Source of the DNA: Rhizobium freirei PRF 81
Lineage (GTDB): Bacteria; Pseudomonadota; Alphaproteobacteria; Rhizobiales; Rhizobiaceae
NCBI RefSeq assembly: GCF_000359745.1
Contig: NZ_AQHN01000089.1
Location: 281,001-345,000 of the forward strand
Length of the DNA: 64,000 nt
Direction of reading: 5' to 3'
Part shown: positions 28,501 through 37,416 of the stretch, one piece after another
Position numbering within the stretch: position 1 is the first letter of the stretch
How the letters are laid out: the number at the start of each line of letters is the position of its first letter
The notes under the pieces: generated by a model
What the model was told of the DNA's origin: nothing
Database searches by the model: none
The model's input: the letters and a program-made list of their open reading frames with translations, nothing else
Made by a program: the position numbers and the translations under genes

Positions 28501-29129
28501 TCAAGGCCTGATTCGTCGCCGAGATCGAGCACATAGGCAAAGGCCTCCGCTAGCTGAGCATCACCATGCGACGTCGCAGATGAAAGCAGCGCGCGACGCG
28601 CATCATCGAGCAAGGTGGCTGCCGCGCGATCGTCGAGAACGGAGAAGTGCCCGGCGACATTGGCCTCAAGCGGGAACTGATGCAGCAGGGCCTCGCAAAA
28701 GGCATGGATCGTTTGGATCTTCAGCCCGCCCGGTGTTTCCAGCGCCTTGGCAAAGAGCCGCCGTGCCTCGGCGAGCTTGAAGATGTCAGGCTCCTTGCCC
28801 TCGATGTCGGCGATGCGCGTCTTCAGTTCCTCGTCCGGCATGGTTGCCCAGGCAGCGAGGCGGTCGAAGACACGGTTCGACATTTCGGACGCCGCAGCCT
28901 TTGTATAGGTCAGGCAGAGAATGGCCGAAGGCCGCGCGCCAGCAAGAAGAAGACGGATAACGCGCTGCGTCAGCACATGCGTCTTGCCGGAGCCGGCATT
29001 GGCCGAAACCCAGGCCGAGCGTTCGGGGTCGGAGGCGATGGATTGCTGGATCGTCGTCCAGCTGATCCAGACGCCGGGATCGTCGCTTTCGGGCAGGTTG
29101 GCGAAGTCGTCGGCGGGAAGTTCACTCAT
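25563..29129 (-). CDS. addA: ATP-dependent helicase/nuclease AddA
   Basis: Helicase and nuclease subunit of the AddAB double-strand break repair enzyme (RecBCD counterpart). The ATG at 29129 (MSELPADDF) gives 1188 residues; the in-frame extension to 29204 overlaps addB and is rejected. The UvrD-type Walker A is ANAGSGKT with Lys49. LVDEAQDTSP (Walker B) and TVHASKGLEAPIVF (motif V region) are clear. The C-terminal RecB-type nuclease has ILDYKTNR. The start overlaps the addB stop by 8 bases, which is typical of coupled addBA translation. Confidence 0.95.
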   Translation of the reverse strand: MSELPADDFANLPESDDPGVWISWTTIQQSIASDPERSAWVSANAGSGKTHVLTQRVIRLLLAGARPSAILCLTYTKAAASEMSNRVFDRLAAWATMPDEELKTRIADIEGKEPDIFKLAEARRLFAKALETPGGLKIQTIHAFCEALLHQFPLEANVAGHFSVLDDRAAATLLDDARRALLSSATSHGDAQLAEAFAYVLDLGDESGLETLLGDIVANRNAIRRFTEAAERQGGFEAALLARLGLSASDTEDGIVGQYWPLPGLSGATLELYLTLADQKGGAKAQEIAYALRLAKREADPIARAEILEKIMLTAKGEPKSDSQFFVKAMLADAPALAEAVAEARAHVVACRDRLKLMRMYRATRAALILTDRLNRDYEELKKRRSQLDFEDLITRTADLLTKKDVGPWIHYKLDQGIDHILVDEAQDTSPIQWSVIQSLAEDFFSGESARPTLRTIFAVGDEKQSIYSFQGARPERFSEESDRTRRRVGASGQQFSSIRLPLSFRSTADVLGAVDHVFTSPENARGLSAVNEPVVHRSSRIGHPGAVDLWEMIAPEPAAKEEDWTAPFDSTPESAPAAILARRMAQAIGNLVGRETIIEKGKTRFIEAGDILVLVRKRDSFVNALTRALKRRGNIPVAGADRLVLTSHIAIQDLLALGRFLLLPQDDLSLSALLKSPLFDLSEEDVFAVAAYRDEEESVWSHLQRFAEDGHDRFKQAAERLKTYLSLSKSLAVHDFYARVLGSFGGRRQFLARLGTEVSDILDEFLTFALDHETSGLPGLQSFISTLELEAPTVKREQDKGRNEVRIMTVHASKGLEAPIVFLVDGGGKAFTHTHLPKMRLIETGRDQIPLPVWVPVSALANSLTQADAARLQSLAEEEYRRLLYVGMTRAADRLIICGYRGIRENPDTWHAMISTALRGDEQHCTPKTFSGPDGDWEGLSWRVAQVQREFETMREPEKRTERTGLPAGLSRPLPPQRNLPRPLSPSGVGTVIDDEADSLLVTSALFGEKVKSDRALQKGRFIHRMLQTLPEIALEERADAARRYAERATRFWPQAERDALINSVMALLSHPDLQGTFSAHAQAEVSIMGTLKLGSQSYAVSGRLDRLADFDDRIVILDYKTNRVPPGEEGTIPFAHRAQLAIYREILRPLYPGKRIDCVLVYTENASIYTLSDRALASALAELETK

Positions 29130-32100
29130 CGCCGCCGCCTTCCTGTTCGCTTTCTGCCGTCGACCATTCCGATACGCGGGCGAGGTGATCGTAATCGCCG
29201 CCATATTCGAACTGCTGGGCCGGGATCAGCCGCGACGAGAAGCCCTTTTCGCCTGACTGCAGCAGCGAGACGAATTTCACCAGCTGGTCCATCGATTCCT
29301 GCGCCAGATCCATAGCCGACTTCGTTTCCGTCTTGCCGCCGCGGCTGGAATGCTCGTTGTTGACCTGATCAACCTTAAAGCGGTCTCCGGGCCGCAGTCG
29401 GACATAGAGCAGGTTCTCGGGTCGCAGTACACCGATATTGTGGAAGGCGCCGGCCTTCAGCGCATAGGCTTCGAGCGCCAGCTGCGGATCGAGCAGCGCG
29501 CGTGCCTGTGGCGGGGAGGGGTTGTAGCCGGTCTTGTAGTCGATGAGATCGGCTGCTTTGTCGCTCTTGACGTCGATGCGGTCGGCAACGCCCGTGAGGC
29601 GAATGCCGATCGGTTCGATCTCGACGCCGGCGGGTACTTCCGTTGCCGTTTTACGAACCTCGGGTCGCCGTTGCGCTTCCCAGGCAAGGAAAGCCCGCGC
29701 CACTTCGCGAAACCGCGGCCGCCAGACGCTGTCGATGTGAACAGGCAATCGCTCGGCATCGAAGAGGTCTGCGATGATGCGATCCATGGCCAGCGTCGCA
29801 TCCGGCGTGCCGGCGATATGCCCCTCGCGGACGAAGCGATCGATGATCTTGTGGTAGAGCGTGCCGCGCTCGGCCGGCCCGGGATCGCGGTTGAACGGAT
29901 CGACCGGATCGAGCCGCAGCACGCGCCGGGCATAGATGGCATAGGGGTCACGGCGCAGCCGCCCCACCTCGCTGAAGGAATAGCTTTTCGGCTGCAATTC
30001 CACAGGCGGCTTTGGTGCCGGGCGCAGCGCCGGCGCCTGGTTTTCGCCCTCGTCGATCATGGCGGCCCATTGGCGATACTGGTCGCCGCGGGCCTTCATG
30101 GCGTCTTCCAGTTCCTTGCCGCCGAGAGCGATCAGCCGCTGTAGCCAGCGCGAGGCGACCGTCGGGGTCGAGCCCTGACGCAGTGCCCGCGAATAGATCA
30201 GATCGCGAGTGCCGTTCGCCATTTCGAAATCGTGCGCGAGCTGGCCGATGCGGCGCTCCGGCGGCTCCAGGCCGATCTCCGTCTTCATGCTGCGGGAAAT
30301 GAAGGGATTGTTTGCTGTCTGCCCCGGCCATGATCCTTCGTTCAAACCGCCGAGGATCAGCGTATCGACGCTCTGCAGGCGGGCTTCCAGCGTACCGAAG
30401 ATGAAGAGGCGGGGATGGCTGAGTGCCCGCGGTTTCACCGCTTGGCCCACGCAGAGCGCTGTCGTGATGTCGATCCACTGCACGCCATCGGCCTCGAGCT
30501 GGCCTTCGGTGTCGATGACATCCTTCAACAGGCTGGCGAGCGTATCGCCGGCTTCACCGGACCAAAGGGCGGCCAGATTGCCGCGTTCGTCGGCTGCCAC
30601 CGCCTCCAGCGCCCGACCGGTACGTTCTGCCCATTCGGAAAGGGTCGGTAGGCCCTCGACAGTCCGCAGGGAGAGCGCGGATGTAAGCGGCTCGCATGCG
30701 GCAGTCACCCGCCGCGCCAGTTCTCGCGCGTATTCGATGGCCTCATGCGGCAGCGATTTGCGCCATTGCGGCGCGTGCCGGTCGCTGGCCTGCTCGGCGA
30801 TGCGGCTGTCAAGCAGGCTTTCCAGCGTGCCGACATCGATATTGGCGACGCCGCCTCTCAGTGCCAGGATTTCCAGCGCATCGACGCCTGGCCGATGCAT
30901 TTCGAGCGGCAGGCCGAAGCGGGCGAGGGGATGTTTGAGCAGGGCGACGACGGCGACGGGGTCGCCAAGGCGAAGCGTTGCCTCGAGCATCAGTTGCAGC
31001 AGCGTGCCTTGCGGCGTGGCGTTCAGCGGCGTGCCGGCGGAATCATCGGCCGTGATGCCGAAGCGGGCAAGCTCTGCCGTGACCCGTCTGGCAAGATTGC
31101 GGTCCGGGGTGATCAGCGCCGCCTGGCTCTCGCCACCGTTGCGCCCTGGCTTGTCCAGTGCCAGCCGCAATGCAATGGCGATTGCCGTCGCTTCCTCGCG
31201 CTCGTTCGATGCCTCGATCAGGGAAACATCGGCGAAGGCGTCCGTAATGGCGTCGGCTGCAAGTGTCTTGCGCCAGCCTCCCCAGCCGCTCGTCGCTTTT
31301 GCCGGCGCCAGGGCGCGCGACAGGATTTCCGCGCGCATCTGCATGGCCTTGGGAGCCTCTGCGATGGTTTCGACATCGCGGCGGGTGACGTGCAGGCGCT
31401 TGAGCAGCAGCGATAGGCCATATTGCGAATGGCTGCGGGTGGTGGGATCGGATCGCTCGCCGGCAGCCGTTTCCGGTGCCACGAGCTGCCAGTCTTCTTC
31501 CGGCATCGAAAGATCGAGGCCCGGCAGCACGATCACGCCCTGCGGCAGCGAGGCGACGCCAGCGATCAGCTCCGCAGTTGCCGGCACCGAGCCGGTCGAG
31601 CCGGCGATGATGACCGGCCCGGCATGGCGCATGGTTGATATCCGCTGCACCTCGGCGCGAAGAACGGCGTTGCGGTTGCGGGCGGGCGAGGATTTGCCGA
31701 GTTCTTCGAGGCGAACCGGCCAGAAGGCGCTGGCGATCGCCAGGAATTCAGCCGTCAGCTGCCACCAGAGCGCATGTTCGTCGGCACTGAGATTGGCAAG
31801 CTCGCTCCATTCGCGATCCTCGGTCTCCAGCGAATCGATGAGTTCGGCGAGGTTGCGCGCGAGCCAGATGGCATCGGCTGGGCTTGCCGGCGCCACCAGC
31901 GGCGAATCGGAGTGAATGTCGCGCACGATCTGCGGCAGCCTGTTGCGCCAGGCAAGGATCAACCGCGCCAGTTCCAGGAGCCGTGCCGTGTTGGCAAGCG
32001 GCTGCGCCAGGTCGGCTGTCTCAGGCAGGTTTTCCTCGAAATAGCCGCTGTCGTCGTCGGTTTCGCCGAGCGGGCGAATGACGGGCAGGATGGCGGAACG

Positions 32101-32313
32101 GCCGCCGAGCAGGTCGACGAATTCCGAGCGCAACACACGCACCGCGCGCCGCGTCGGCAGGAAGATACTGACCTTGGCAAGCGACAGCGGGTCTTCCGGA
32201 TCATGACTGAAATGCTCGGTCAGCCGGCCGTCGCAGAGGGCGGACGCAAGGGTCTTCAGAAAGGGCAGGCCTGCCGGAATCGTCAGGATGCGTTGCCGGT
32301 GTCCGCCCGCCAT
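29122..32313 (-). CDS. addB: AddB subunit, ATP-dependent nuclease
   Basis: Partner of AddA, with a degenerate helicase fold and a C-terminal RecB-type nuclease domain (DLIDYKTGYNPSPPQ). The ATG at 32313 gives about 1063 residues; a TTG at 32325 that overlaps the murU stop is an alternative start. N-terminal features include FLPTRRAVRVLRSEF and, in the middle, LILGGLNEGSWPG. Unlike Firmicutes AddB, no iron-sulfur cysteine set is obvious. It ends 8 bases into the addA start, so translation is coupled. Confidence 0.92.
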   Translation of the reverse strand: MAGGHRQRILTIPAGLPFLKTLASALCDGRLTEHFSHDPEDPLSLAKVSIFLPTRRAVRVLRSEFVDLLGGRSAILPVIRPLGETDDDSGYFEENLPETADLAQPLANTARLLELARLILAWRNRLPQIVRDIHSDSPLVAPASPADAIWLARNLAELIDSLETEDREWSELANLSADEHALWWQLTAEFLAIASAFWPVRLEELGKSSPARNRNAVLRAEVQRISTMRHAGPVIIAGSTGSVPATAELIAGVASLPQGVIVLPGLDLSMPEEDWQLVAPETAAGERSDPTTRSHSQYGLSLLLKRLHVTRRDVETIAEAPKAMQMRAEILSRALAPAKATSGWGGWRKTLAADAITDAFADVSLIEASNEREEATAIAIALRLALDKPGRNGGESQAALITPDRNLARRVTAELARFGITADDSAGTPLNATPQGTLLQLMLEATLRLGDPVAVVALLKHPLARFGLPLEMHRPGVDALEILALRGGVANIDVGTLESLLDSRIAEQASDRHAPQWRKSLPHEAIEYARELARRVTAACEPLTSALSLRTVEGLPTLSEWAERTGRALEAVAADERGNLAALWSGEAGDTLASLLKDVIDTEGQLEADGVQWIDITTALCVGQAVKPRALSHPRLFIFGTLEARLQSVDTLILGGLNEGSWPGQTANNPFISRSMKTEIGLEPPERRIGQLAHDFEMANGTRDLIYSRALRQGSTPTVASRWLQRLIALGGKELEDAMKARGDQYRQWAAMIDEGENQAPALRPAPKPPVELQPKSYSFSEVGRLRRDPYAIYARRVLRLDPVDPFNRDPGPAERGTLYHKIIDRFVREGHIAGTPDATLAMDRIIADLFDAERLPVHIDSVWRPRFREVARAFLAWEAQRRPEVRKTATEVPAGVEIEPIGIRLTGVADRIDVKSDKAADLIDYKTGYNPSPPQARALLDPQLALEAYALKAGAFHNIGVLRPENLLYVRLRPGDRFKVDQVNNEHSSRGGKTETKSAMDLAQESMDQLVKFVSLLQSGEKGFSSRLIPAQQFEYGGDYDHLARVSEWSTAESEQEGGGDE

Positions 32314-32317
32314 AGGC

Positions 32318-33049
32318 TCACGCAAACGCCCGGAATGTCCGGATCGCTTCCTCCGCCTCGCCGACCGCAGCCGGCGTTCCCACAGTCAGCCAATGGCCGT
32401 CGAGCATGGTGCCGTAGAGCCGGCCGCGTTCGATGGCCTTGTCGAAGTAGATGTTGACGTTGAAAGCGTCGTCGGGCGCGTCGTCGAGGAAGGACGGGCT
32501 CATCGCGATCGCGCCGGCATAAACGACGCCATCGCGTCCGACATCGCGATAGCGGGCAAGCCGTCCATCCTGCGCCATGCCGAAGTCATTCTTGCCGTTA
32601 TGGCCCGTGGTTCGCTCCAGATCGACGCAGAGCATCGCCATATCCATGCGTTGCTCGTCGTAGAATCCGGCTAAGCGTTCCAGGTTCGATGGATGGCCGG
32701 GCTTTTCGCCGATCCAGAACAGGTCGGCATTCATGACGAACACCGGATCGCGGCTCAAAAGCTTCAGGCCTTTGACGAGGCCGCCGCCATTGTTCATCAA
32801 CGCGTCCCGTTCGTCGGAGATCAGGATTTCAAGGCCGCGATAGCCGCGCAGATGCGCTTCCATTTGATCGGCGTGATGATGGACGTTGACGACGGCACGC
32901 TCGACACCTGCCTGCACCAAAGCATCCAGCGTATAGTCGATCATCGGCTTGCCGGCGATCTTTACCAGCGGCTTCGGGATGGTGTCGGTGATCGGCCGCA
33001 TGCGGGTTCCAAGCCCCGCAGCCAATACCATGGCTTGCTTGATGGTCAT
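32318..33049 (-). CDS. murU: MurU-like nucleotidyltransferase (N-acetylmuramate-1-phosphate uridylyltransferase)
   Basis: A sugar-1-phosphate nucleotidyltransferase of 243 residues. The signature LAAGLGTRMRPITDTIPKPLVKIAGKPMI and the catalytic-metal region MNADLF are clear. In Pseudomonas and Caulobacter MurU makes UDP-MurNAc from MurNAc-1-phosphate supplied by AmgK. Here the preceding gene encodes an AmgK-like kinase, which supports that assignment. The ATG at 33049 has GAGACGAG upstream, and the longer frame from 33091 is rejected. The stop abuts the addB start. A mannose-1-phosphate or glucose-1-phosphate enzyme is the main alternative. Confidence 0.82.
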   Translation of the reverse strand: MTIKQAMVLAAGLGTRMRPITDTIPKPLVKIAGKPMIDYTLDALVQAGVERAVVNVHHHADQMEAHLRGYRGLEILISDERDALMNNGGGLVKGLKLLSRDPVFVMNADLFWIGEKPGHPSNLERLAGFYDEQRMDMAMLCVDLERTTGHNGKNDFGMAQDGRLARYRDVGRDGVVYAGAIAMSPSFLDDAPDDAFNVNIYFDKAIERGRLYGTMLDGHWLTVGTPAAVGEAEEAIRTFRAFA

Positions 33050-33124
33050 CTCGTCTCGAACTTTCGATTCGCTATCTGCTTTCCTTAGCACAAGGCCGGA
33101 AAGCCGTCGCTCGATCTCTGGCTG

Positions 33125-34636
33125 TTATGCCCGGCCGATCCCAGCCTTCTCGCACCACTCGCGCAGAGGTGCCAAGGCTTCGTGTTCGAAGGCGATGGCG
33201 AGATAGGCGAGCGTGCGCGGCATGTGCTTCAGATAGCCCGGCTTGCCGTCGCGCTGCAAGAGCCGCACCCAGAGGCCGGCGAGCTTGCAATTGCGCTGCG
33301 CCGACATGATCGCCCAGCTCTTCAGGAACTTGGCCTCGTCGAAACCGCCCTGGGCGTGCCGGAGCGCAAGATAGTCAGACATCAGCTGGTCATGTAGGTC
33401 GCGCTCGATCGTCACCCGGGCGTCCTGCACCAGCGAAGCCACGTCGTAGGAGGTCGGCCCGATCATCGCGTCCTGAAAGTCGATGAGGCCGATCCGCTGG
33501 ATGCCCTTTTTTGCCGCCCGCCAGATGATGTTGGGCGAATGCATATCGCGCAGAAGCAGGTTCTTTTCCGTGTCTTCAAGCTGATCGATCAGCCTGTCCC
33601 AGATCGCCAGATAGTCGGCGCGTTCCTCGTCGCTTGCAGGCGTGCCGCGCTTCCAGGGGAGATGCCAGTCGAGAAGCAGCCGCGCTTCCATCTTCATCGC
33701 GGTCCGGTCGAAATCCGGAATGTGATGGACGTGATCGGGCGTCACCGGAATATCGTGCGGAATGGAAAGACCGTGCAGATGAGCGAGGCAGGCGACGCTT
33801 TCGCGATAGCGCTCGGCAATTGGTTTGCCCCCGGCGTCGAGCACGCCTTCGGTGCCGAGATCCTCGATCAGAAGGATGCCCTGGTCGTAATCGGCCGCGA
33901 AGATTTCCGGGGCGGCAAAGCCGTTTTCGCGCAGGATGTTGGCGATCGCCACGAAGGGATAGGTATCCCAGGCAAGATGCGCGACCTTCGGATAGGGCTT
34001 GCCGTCGAGCACGGGCGGCCCTTCCGGCAGACCCGGCCAATCCATCAGGATTATACGGCTGCCGCCATCTGCCTGATGGATGGATTCGTAAGCTCGCAGC
34101 GAGGCATCGCCGGTTAGGAAGCGCCTATGTGCGCCGCGATAGCCGTGCGTATCGAGAAAGGCGCGAATGGCAAGCACGCGCTCGATCCGCGCCATCTGCT
34201 TGGCAGGCGCCGTGATAACGGCGCGCCGTCCTTCGCCCTCGTGCGTCAGCTTTAGGTCGACGCGCTCCCTCGGCAATTCGCCTTCGGCCATTTCCGGCCA
34301 TTCGACAAGGCAGATACCGGTCTGTAGGGCTTCGTCGAAGCCGAGTTCCGTCAATTCGCTGGGATCGCCGAGGCGATAGAGATCGAAATGCGAGACCGGA
34401 ATGCGCAGCTCATAGGATTGCACGAGCGTAAAGGTCGGGCTCGGTACGTCCAGTTCGGCATCGTCGGCCATGGCGCGCAGCAGCGCGCGCGCCAGCGAGG
34501 ATTTGCCGGCGCCGAGATCGCCCGAAAGGGCCAGACAGTCGCCGACCTTCAGCGCCAACGCAAAGTCCTCGCCAAGCTCAGCCGTGGCGTCGTCGTCTGC
34601 GAGGAAGAGGGAAATGCTGCTGTTCGAGGCTGTCAT
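33125..34636 (-). CDS. tsaE: Fused TsaE (t6A ATPase) - AmgK-like sugar kinase
   Basis: A 503-residue fusion. Residues 1-155 are TsaE, the ATPase needed for tRNA threonylcarbamoyladenosine: Walker A GDLGAGKSSLARAL (Lys45), SPTFTLVQSY, HFDLYRL (83-89) and VEWPE (111-115). Residues 158-503 are an aminoglycoside-phosphotransferase-like kinase matching AmgK, with catalytic Asp364/His366/Asn369 (DMHSPNIIW) and metal Asp386 (LIDFQDA). AmgK phosphorylates MurNAc and GlcNAc at C1. The downstream neighbour is the MurU-like enzyme, giving the AmgK-MurU salvage route. The start overlaps the divL stop by four bases. Confidence 0.88.
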   Translation of the reverse strand: MTASNSSISLFLADDDATAELGEDFALALKVGDCLALSGDLGAGKSSLARALLRAMADDAELDVPSPTFTLVQSYELRIPVSHFDLYRLGDPSELTELGFDEALQTGICLVEWPEMAEGELPRERVDLKLTHEGEGRRAVITAPAKQMARIERVLAIRAFLDTHGYRGAHRRFLTGDASLRAYESIHQADGGSRIILMDWPGLPEGPPVLDGKPYPKVAHLAWDTYPFVAIANILRENGFAAPEIFAADYDQGILLIEDLGTEGVLDAGGKPIAERYRESVACLAHLHGLSIPHDIPVTPDHVHHIPDFDRTAMKMEARLLLDWHLPWKRGTPASDEERADYLAIWDRLIDQLEDTEKNLLLRDMHSPNIIWRAAKKGIQRIGLIDFQDAMIGPTSYDVASLVQDARVTIERDLHDQLMSDYLALRHAQGGFDEAKFLKSWAIMSAQRNCKLAGLWVRLLQRDGKPGYLKHMPRTLAYLAIAFEHEALAPLREWCEKAGIGRA

Positions 34637-37212
34637 TCTGCTGCGACGGAATGGGGCAATTCAGCCGAGGGGATGCGGCAGGTCACGATCGTCCCCTTGC
34701 CCGGCTGGCTTTCGATGGAAACCTCGCCATCATGCAGGCTGACGAAGCTTTCGACAATAGAAAGGCCAAGGCCTGCGCCGCTGCGCTTGCCACCCTTGCC
34801 GCCGGAGGCGAAGCGATCGAAGACCGAGTGGATCAGCTCTTCCGGTATGCCCGGACCCTTGTCGGAGACCGAGAAGACGAAATCCGCACCTTCGCGCCCA
34901 CATTTGAGCGCAATCGTCGATCCCTCGGGCGCGAAGTTCGCGGCATTGGTGAGAAGCTTGAGCAGGATCTGTTTCAGACGCTGCTGGTCGGCAACGATGG
35001 AGCCGAGATGGGCCGGCACGGTGATTTCGAGCGTCACGCCGCTTTCCTGCAGCCGGTCGGCGATCTGCATCGACACTTCGTCAAGTAGATCGTTGAGCAC
35101 GATCTCAGAATAGTTCAGCCGCATGATGCCGGCATCGACGGTCGCCAGGTCGAGAATGTCGTTGACCAGCGTCAGAAGCACGGAGGAAGACGTCGAGATA
35201 TGATCGATATATTCGGCCTGCCTGTCGTTCAGCGAGCCGATACCCGGCGTCTTCAGAAGGTCGGTGAAACCGATGATGTTGGTCAGCGGCGAGCGCAGCT
35301 CGTAGGAGACATGCTGGACGAAATCGTTCTTCAGCTCGTCCGCCTTCAGCAGCGCATCGTTCTTTTCCGTCAAGGCCCGCTCGGCGCGGACGCTGTCGGT
35401 CTTGTTGACGAAGGTCAGCATGGTCTGGGCGTTCGGCAGCGGAATGACCGCGTAGTCGAGCACCAGATTGGAAAAGAGTTCCAGAGTGCCCTGCGATGAC
35501 GGCCGCTCGTCGTCGAAGCTGGTGATCTGCTCGGCAAAGCGCTTCCAGCCGTCGGGCCGGTCATAGGAGGGCGCGCAGGCTTCGGCCAGCGTCTGGATAT
35601 GCGTGCCGGGCTTGGCCTGCGCCTCCGTGATGTTCCAGAGAATGCGGAACGCCGGGTTGGAAAGGCGAATGCGGCCATCGGGACCGAAAACGGCGACGCC
35701 TTCGGAGAGATGATCGATGGTCTCGCCTTGGACCTTGACCAGCGTGTTGTAGCGCGTTTCGAGATCGACCTGCTCGGTCAGGTTCTCGAACACCCAGGTC
35801 GCGCCGCCCTGCGGATGCGCGGTTGCGAAAACCCTGAGGATCTGGCCGTTGGGCAGGTGCCAGAGATCGGTCTGTGTATCGAGCGCGCGATAGACCGAAA
35901 GGACGCCGTCCTTCCAAGTCTTCCAGTTCAGCTGTTCCGGCAGCTTCTTGGCGCCGCGCAGCCGGTCTAGAAGCTCGCTATTGTCGGGCCGCTTCTCGAG
36001 GAAGGCGATATCGAGTTCCCAGAGCTGGACAAAGGCCTGATTGTAGAATTGCAGCCGCCGGTCGCCGTCGAAGATCGCGACCGGTGTCGCCAGATGATCG
36101 AGCGTTTCGGCATGGCTCTTCAGCGTACGCGCCAGCTCGGCCCGCACCGCCTCCGCTTCGGAGACATCGATGGCCATGCCGGCGGAGCCATTCGGCGCTT
36201 TCACGTCGACAACGTCGAAGAAGGTGCGGTTGCCTTGCACCACGGTCGAAATCTTGTCGTGGAAAGGCGATTCCGGGGTGGTAGCGGCGCGGATGCGCTC
36301 GCGGGTTACGGTCGCCAGGAATTCGCGTCCCTCACGCACGGCCTCATCGGTCGAAACCGCTTCCACGGCCTCGCCATAGGCCTGGTTGACCCAGGTGAGC
36401 TTGCCTTCGGCATCGCGCTGCCAGACCGGCAGGTCGATGGCGTCTAGCAGGCTTTGGAAAGCCGAGATCGAGGTCATCAGCCGGTCGCGCTCGATCTTCA
36501 GTTCGGCCAGTTCGGCGCGCAGATTGTTGAGCGCGATGAAGCGGACGAAGGCGCGGCCACCGGAAATGCGGCCTTGTGCTTCGAGGATTTCGTCACGGTT
36601 GGTTTCGACCACCATGTCAAAACTCTGGCCGCTGCCGCGCAGCTTGTCGATCGCCTTGTCGAGCTCGCCGGCCGACCACGATTTCAGCCAGCGTCCAAAG
36701 GCGAGGAATTCGTTGTCCTGCGGCGCGCCGGTCTCGACCGGCAGCTGGCCGAGAAGTTCCGGCCGCGCATTCTGGCCATCCCAGATGACGATGCGACGGT
36801 TCTTGTCGGCGATCAGGGCCTGGTACTGCGAAATGCGCTGATTGGCATCGGAAAGAGCCGTGCGGATCTCGCGGCTTTCGCTTTCCATATTGCCGCGCTG
36901 CCGGACCATCCACATGGTCGACAGAAGTGCTGCGGAAATGACGCCGATGATGACGGAGAAGACGGCCATTTCGGAGGAGGTAAAGAGGCGCATACTGGTC
37001 TGCGCCGCAGCGTTACTCTGTGCGAGAACGGGTCCCGCCAGACCGGTCACCAGACCGCCGAAAACGCTGAGCCGCAACAGGCGGCTCAGGTAGGCAAGCC
37101 GGCCTTTGCCGTGCTTCGATCCCGCCGAAAGCCGATATGCACTATCCCGCAGCAACTGCGCCGCCGCTTGGCGTAACGCTGGTCGATGCAGGTTGTCTTC
37201 CCCTTCAAACAT
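34633..37212 (-). CDS. divL: DivL-like PAS histidine kinase homologue with Tyr in place of the phospho-His
   Basis: An 859-residue membrane sensor. Hydrophobic stretches lie at about 45-66 and 82-103, followed by PAS-like regions (about 250-530) and a kinase core. The H-box reads FVQHVSYELRSPLTN: Tyr637 (bases 35302-35304) replaces the usual His, the hallmark of Caulobacter DivL. The ATP-binding domain is intact by eye (DKGPGIPEEL, GAGLGLSIVESF). DivL regulates the CckA-CtrA phosphorelay and cell-cycle timing, and tyrosine there rules out normal autophosphorylation. It heads the operon with tsaE-amgK, murU and addBA. The assignment rests on the H-box and length; no search was run. Confidence 0.82.
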   Translation of the reverse strand: MFEGEDNLHRPALRQAAAQLLRDSAYRLSAGSKHGKGRLAYLSRLLRLSVFGGLVTGLAGPVLAQSNAAAQTSMRLFTSSEMAVFSVIIGVISAALLSTMWMVRQRGNMESESREIRTALSDANQRISQYQALIADKNRRIVIWDGQNARPELLGQLPVETGAPQDNEFLAFGRWLKSWSAGELDKAIDKLRGSGQSFDMVVETNRDEILEAQGRISGGRAFVRFIALNNLRAELAELKIERDRLMTSISAFQSLLDAIDLPVWQRDAEGKLTWVNQAYGEAVEAVSTDEAVREGREFLATVTRERIRAATTPESPFHDKISTVVQGNRTFFDVVDVKAPNGSAGMAIDVSEAEAVRAELARTLKSHAETLDHLATPVAIFDGDRRLQFYNQAFVQLWELDIAFLEKRPDNSELLDRLRGAKKLPEQLNWKTWKDGVLSVYRALDTQTDLWHLPNGQILRVFATAHPQGGATWVFENLTEQVDLETRYNTLVKVQGETIDHLSEGVAVFGPDGRIRLSNPAFRILWNITEAQAKPGTHIQTLAEACAPSYDRPDGWKRFAEQITSFDDERPSSQGTLELFSNLVLDYAVIPLPNAQTMLTFVNKTDSVRAERALTEKNDALLKADELKNDFVQHVSYELRSPLTNIIGFTDLLKTPGIGSLNDRQAEYIDHISTSSSVLLTLVNDILDLATVDAGIMRLNYSEIVLNDLLDEVSMQIADRLQESGVTLEITVPAHLGSIVADQQRLKQILLKLLTNAANFAPEGSTIALKCGREGADFVFSVSDKGPGIPEELIHSVFDRFASGGKGGKRSGAGLGLSIVESFVSLHDGEVSIESQPGKGTIVTCRIPSAELPHSVAAE

Positions 37213-37350
37213 AAGAGGTCTGTCTCCGTCCTATAATGTGCCGCATCCTGACAAGACATCCCATTTTCATGGCTCCGGGCACGCCCGGTTCGTCACGAAT
37301 CAAGTGTAAAAACAATACTGCCTAAGGGAATCTGCGGGAAGGGAGCTGGC

Positions 37351-37385
37351 TAAAAAATAAGCCCCGGCATTTGTCAATGCCAGGG
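37351..37385 (-). terminator. Terminator downstream of ahcY
   Basis: On the minus strand an imperfect stem CCCTGGCATT/AATGCCGGGG with a 4-base loop is followed by a T-rich tract TTATTTTTTA. The rest of the 204-base gap ahead of divL shows no clear gene. Confidence 0.7.
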
Positions 37386-37416
37386 CCACAAGATGTTGTG
37401 GATATTGATTCTGAAA

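Noticed and set aside
29130..29204. Longer AddA start at 29204
   Set aside because: It would overlap addB by 83 bases; the ATG at 29129 gives the normal coupled overlap and the expected N-terminus.
37391..37402. TGTGGATAT, one base from a DnaA box
   Set aside because: A single imperfect match with no cluster; not evidence of an origin.
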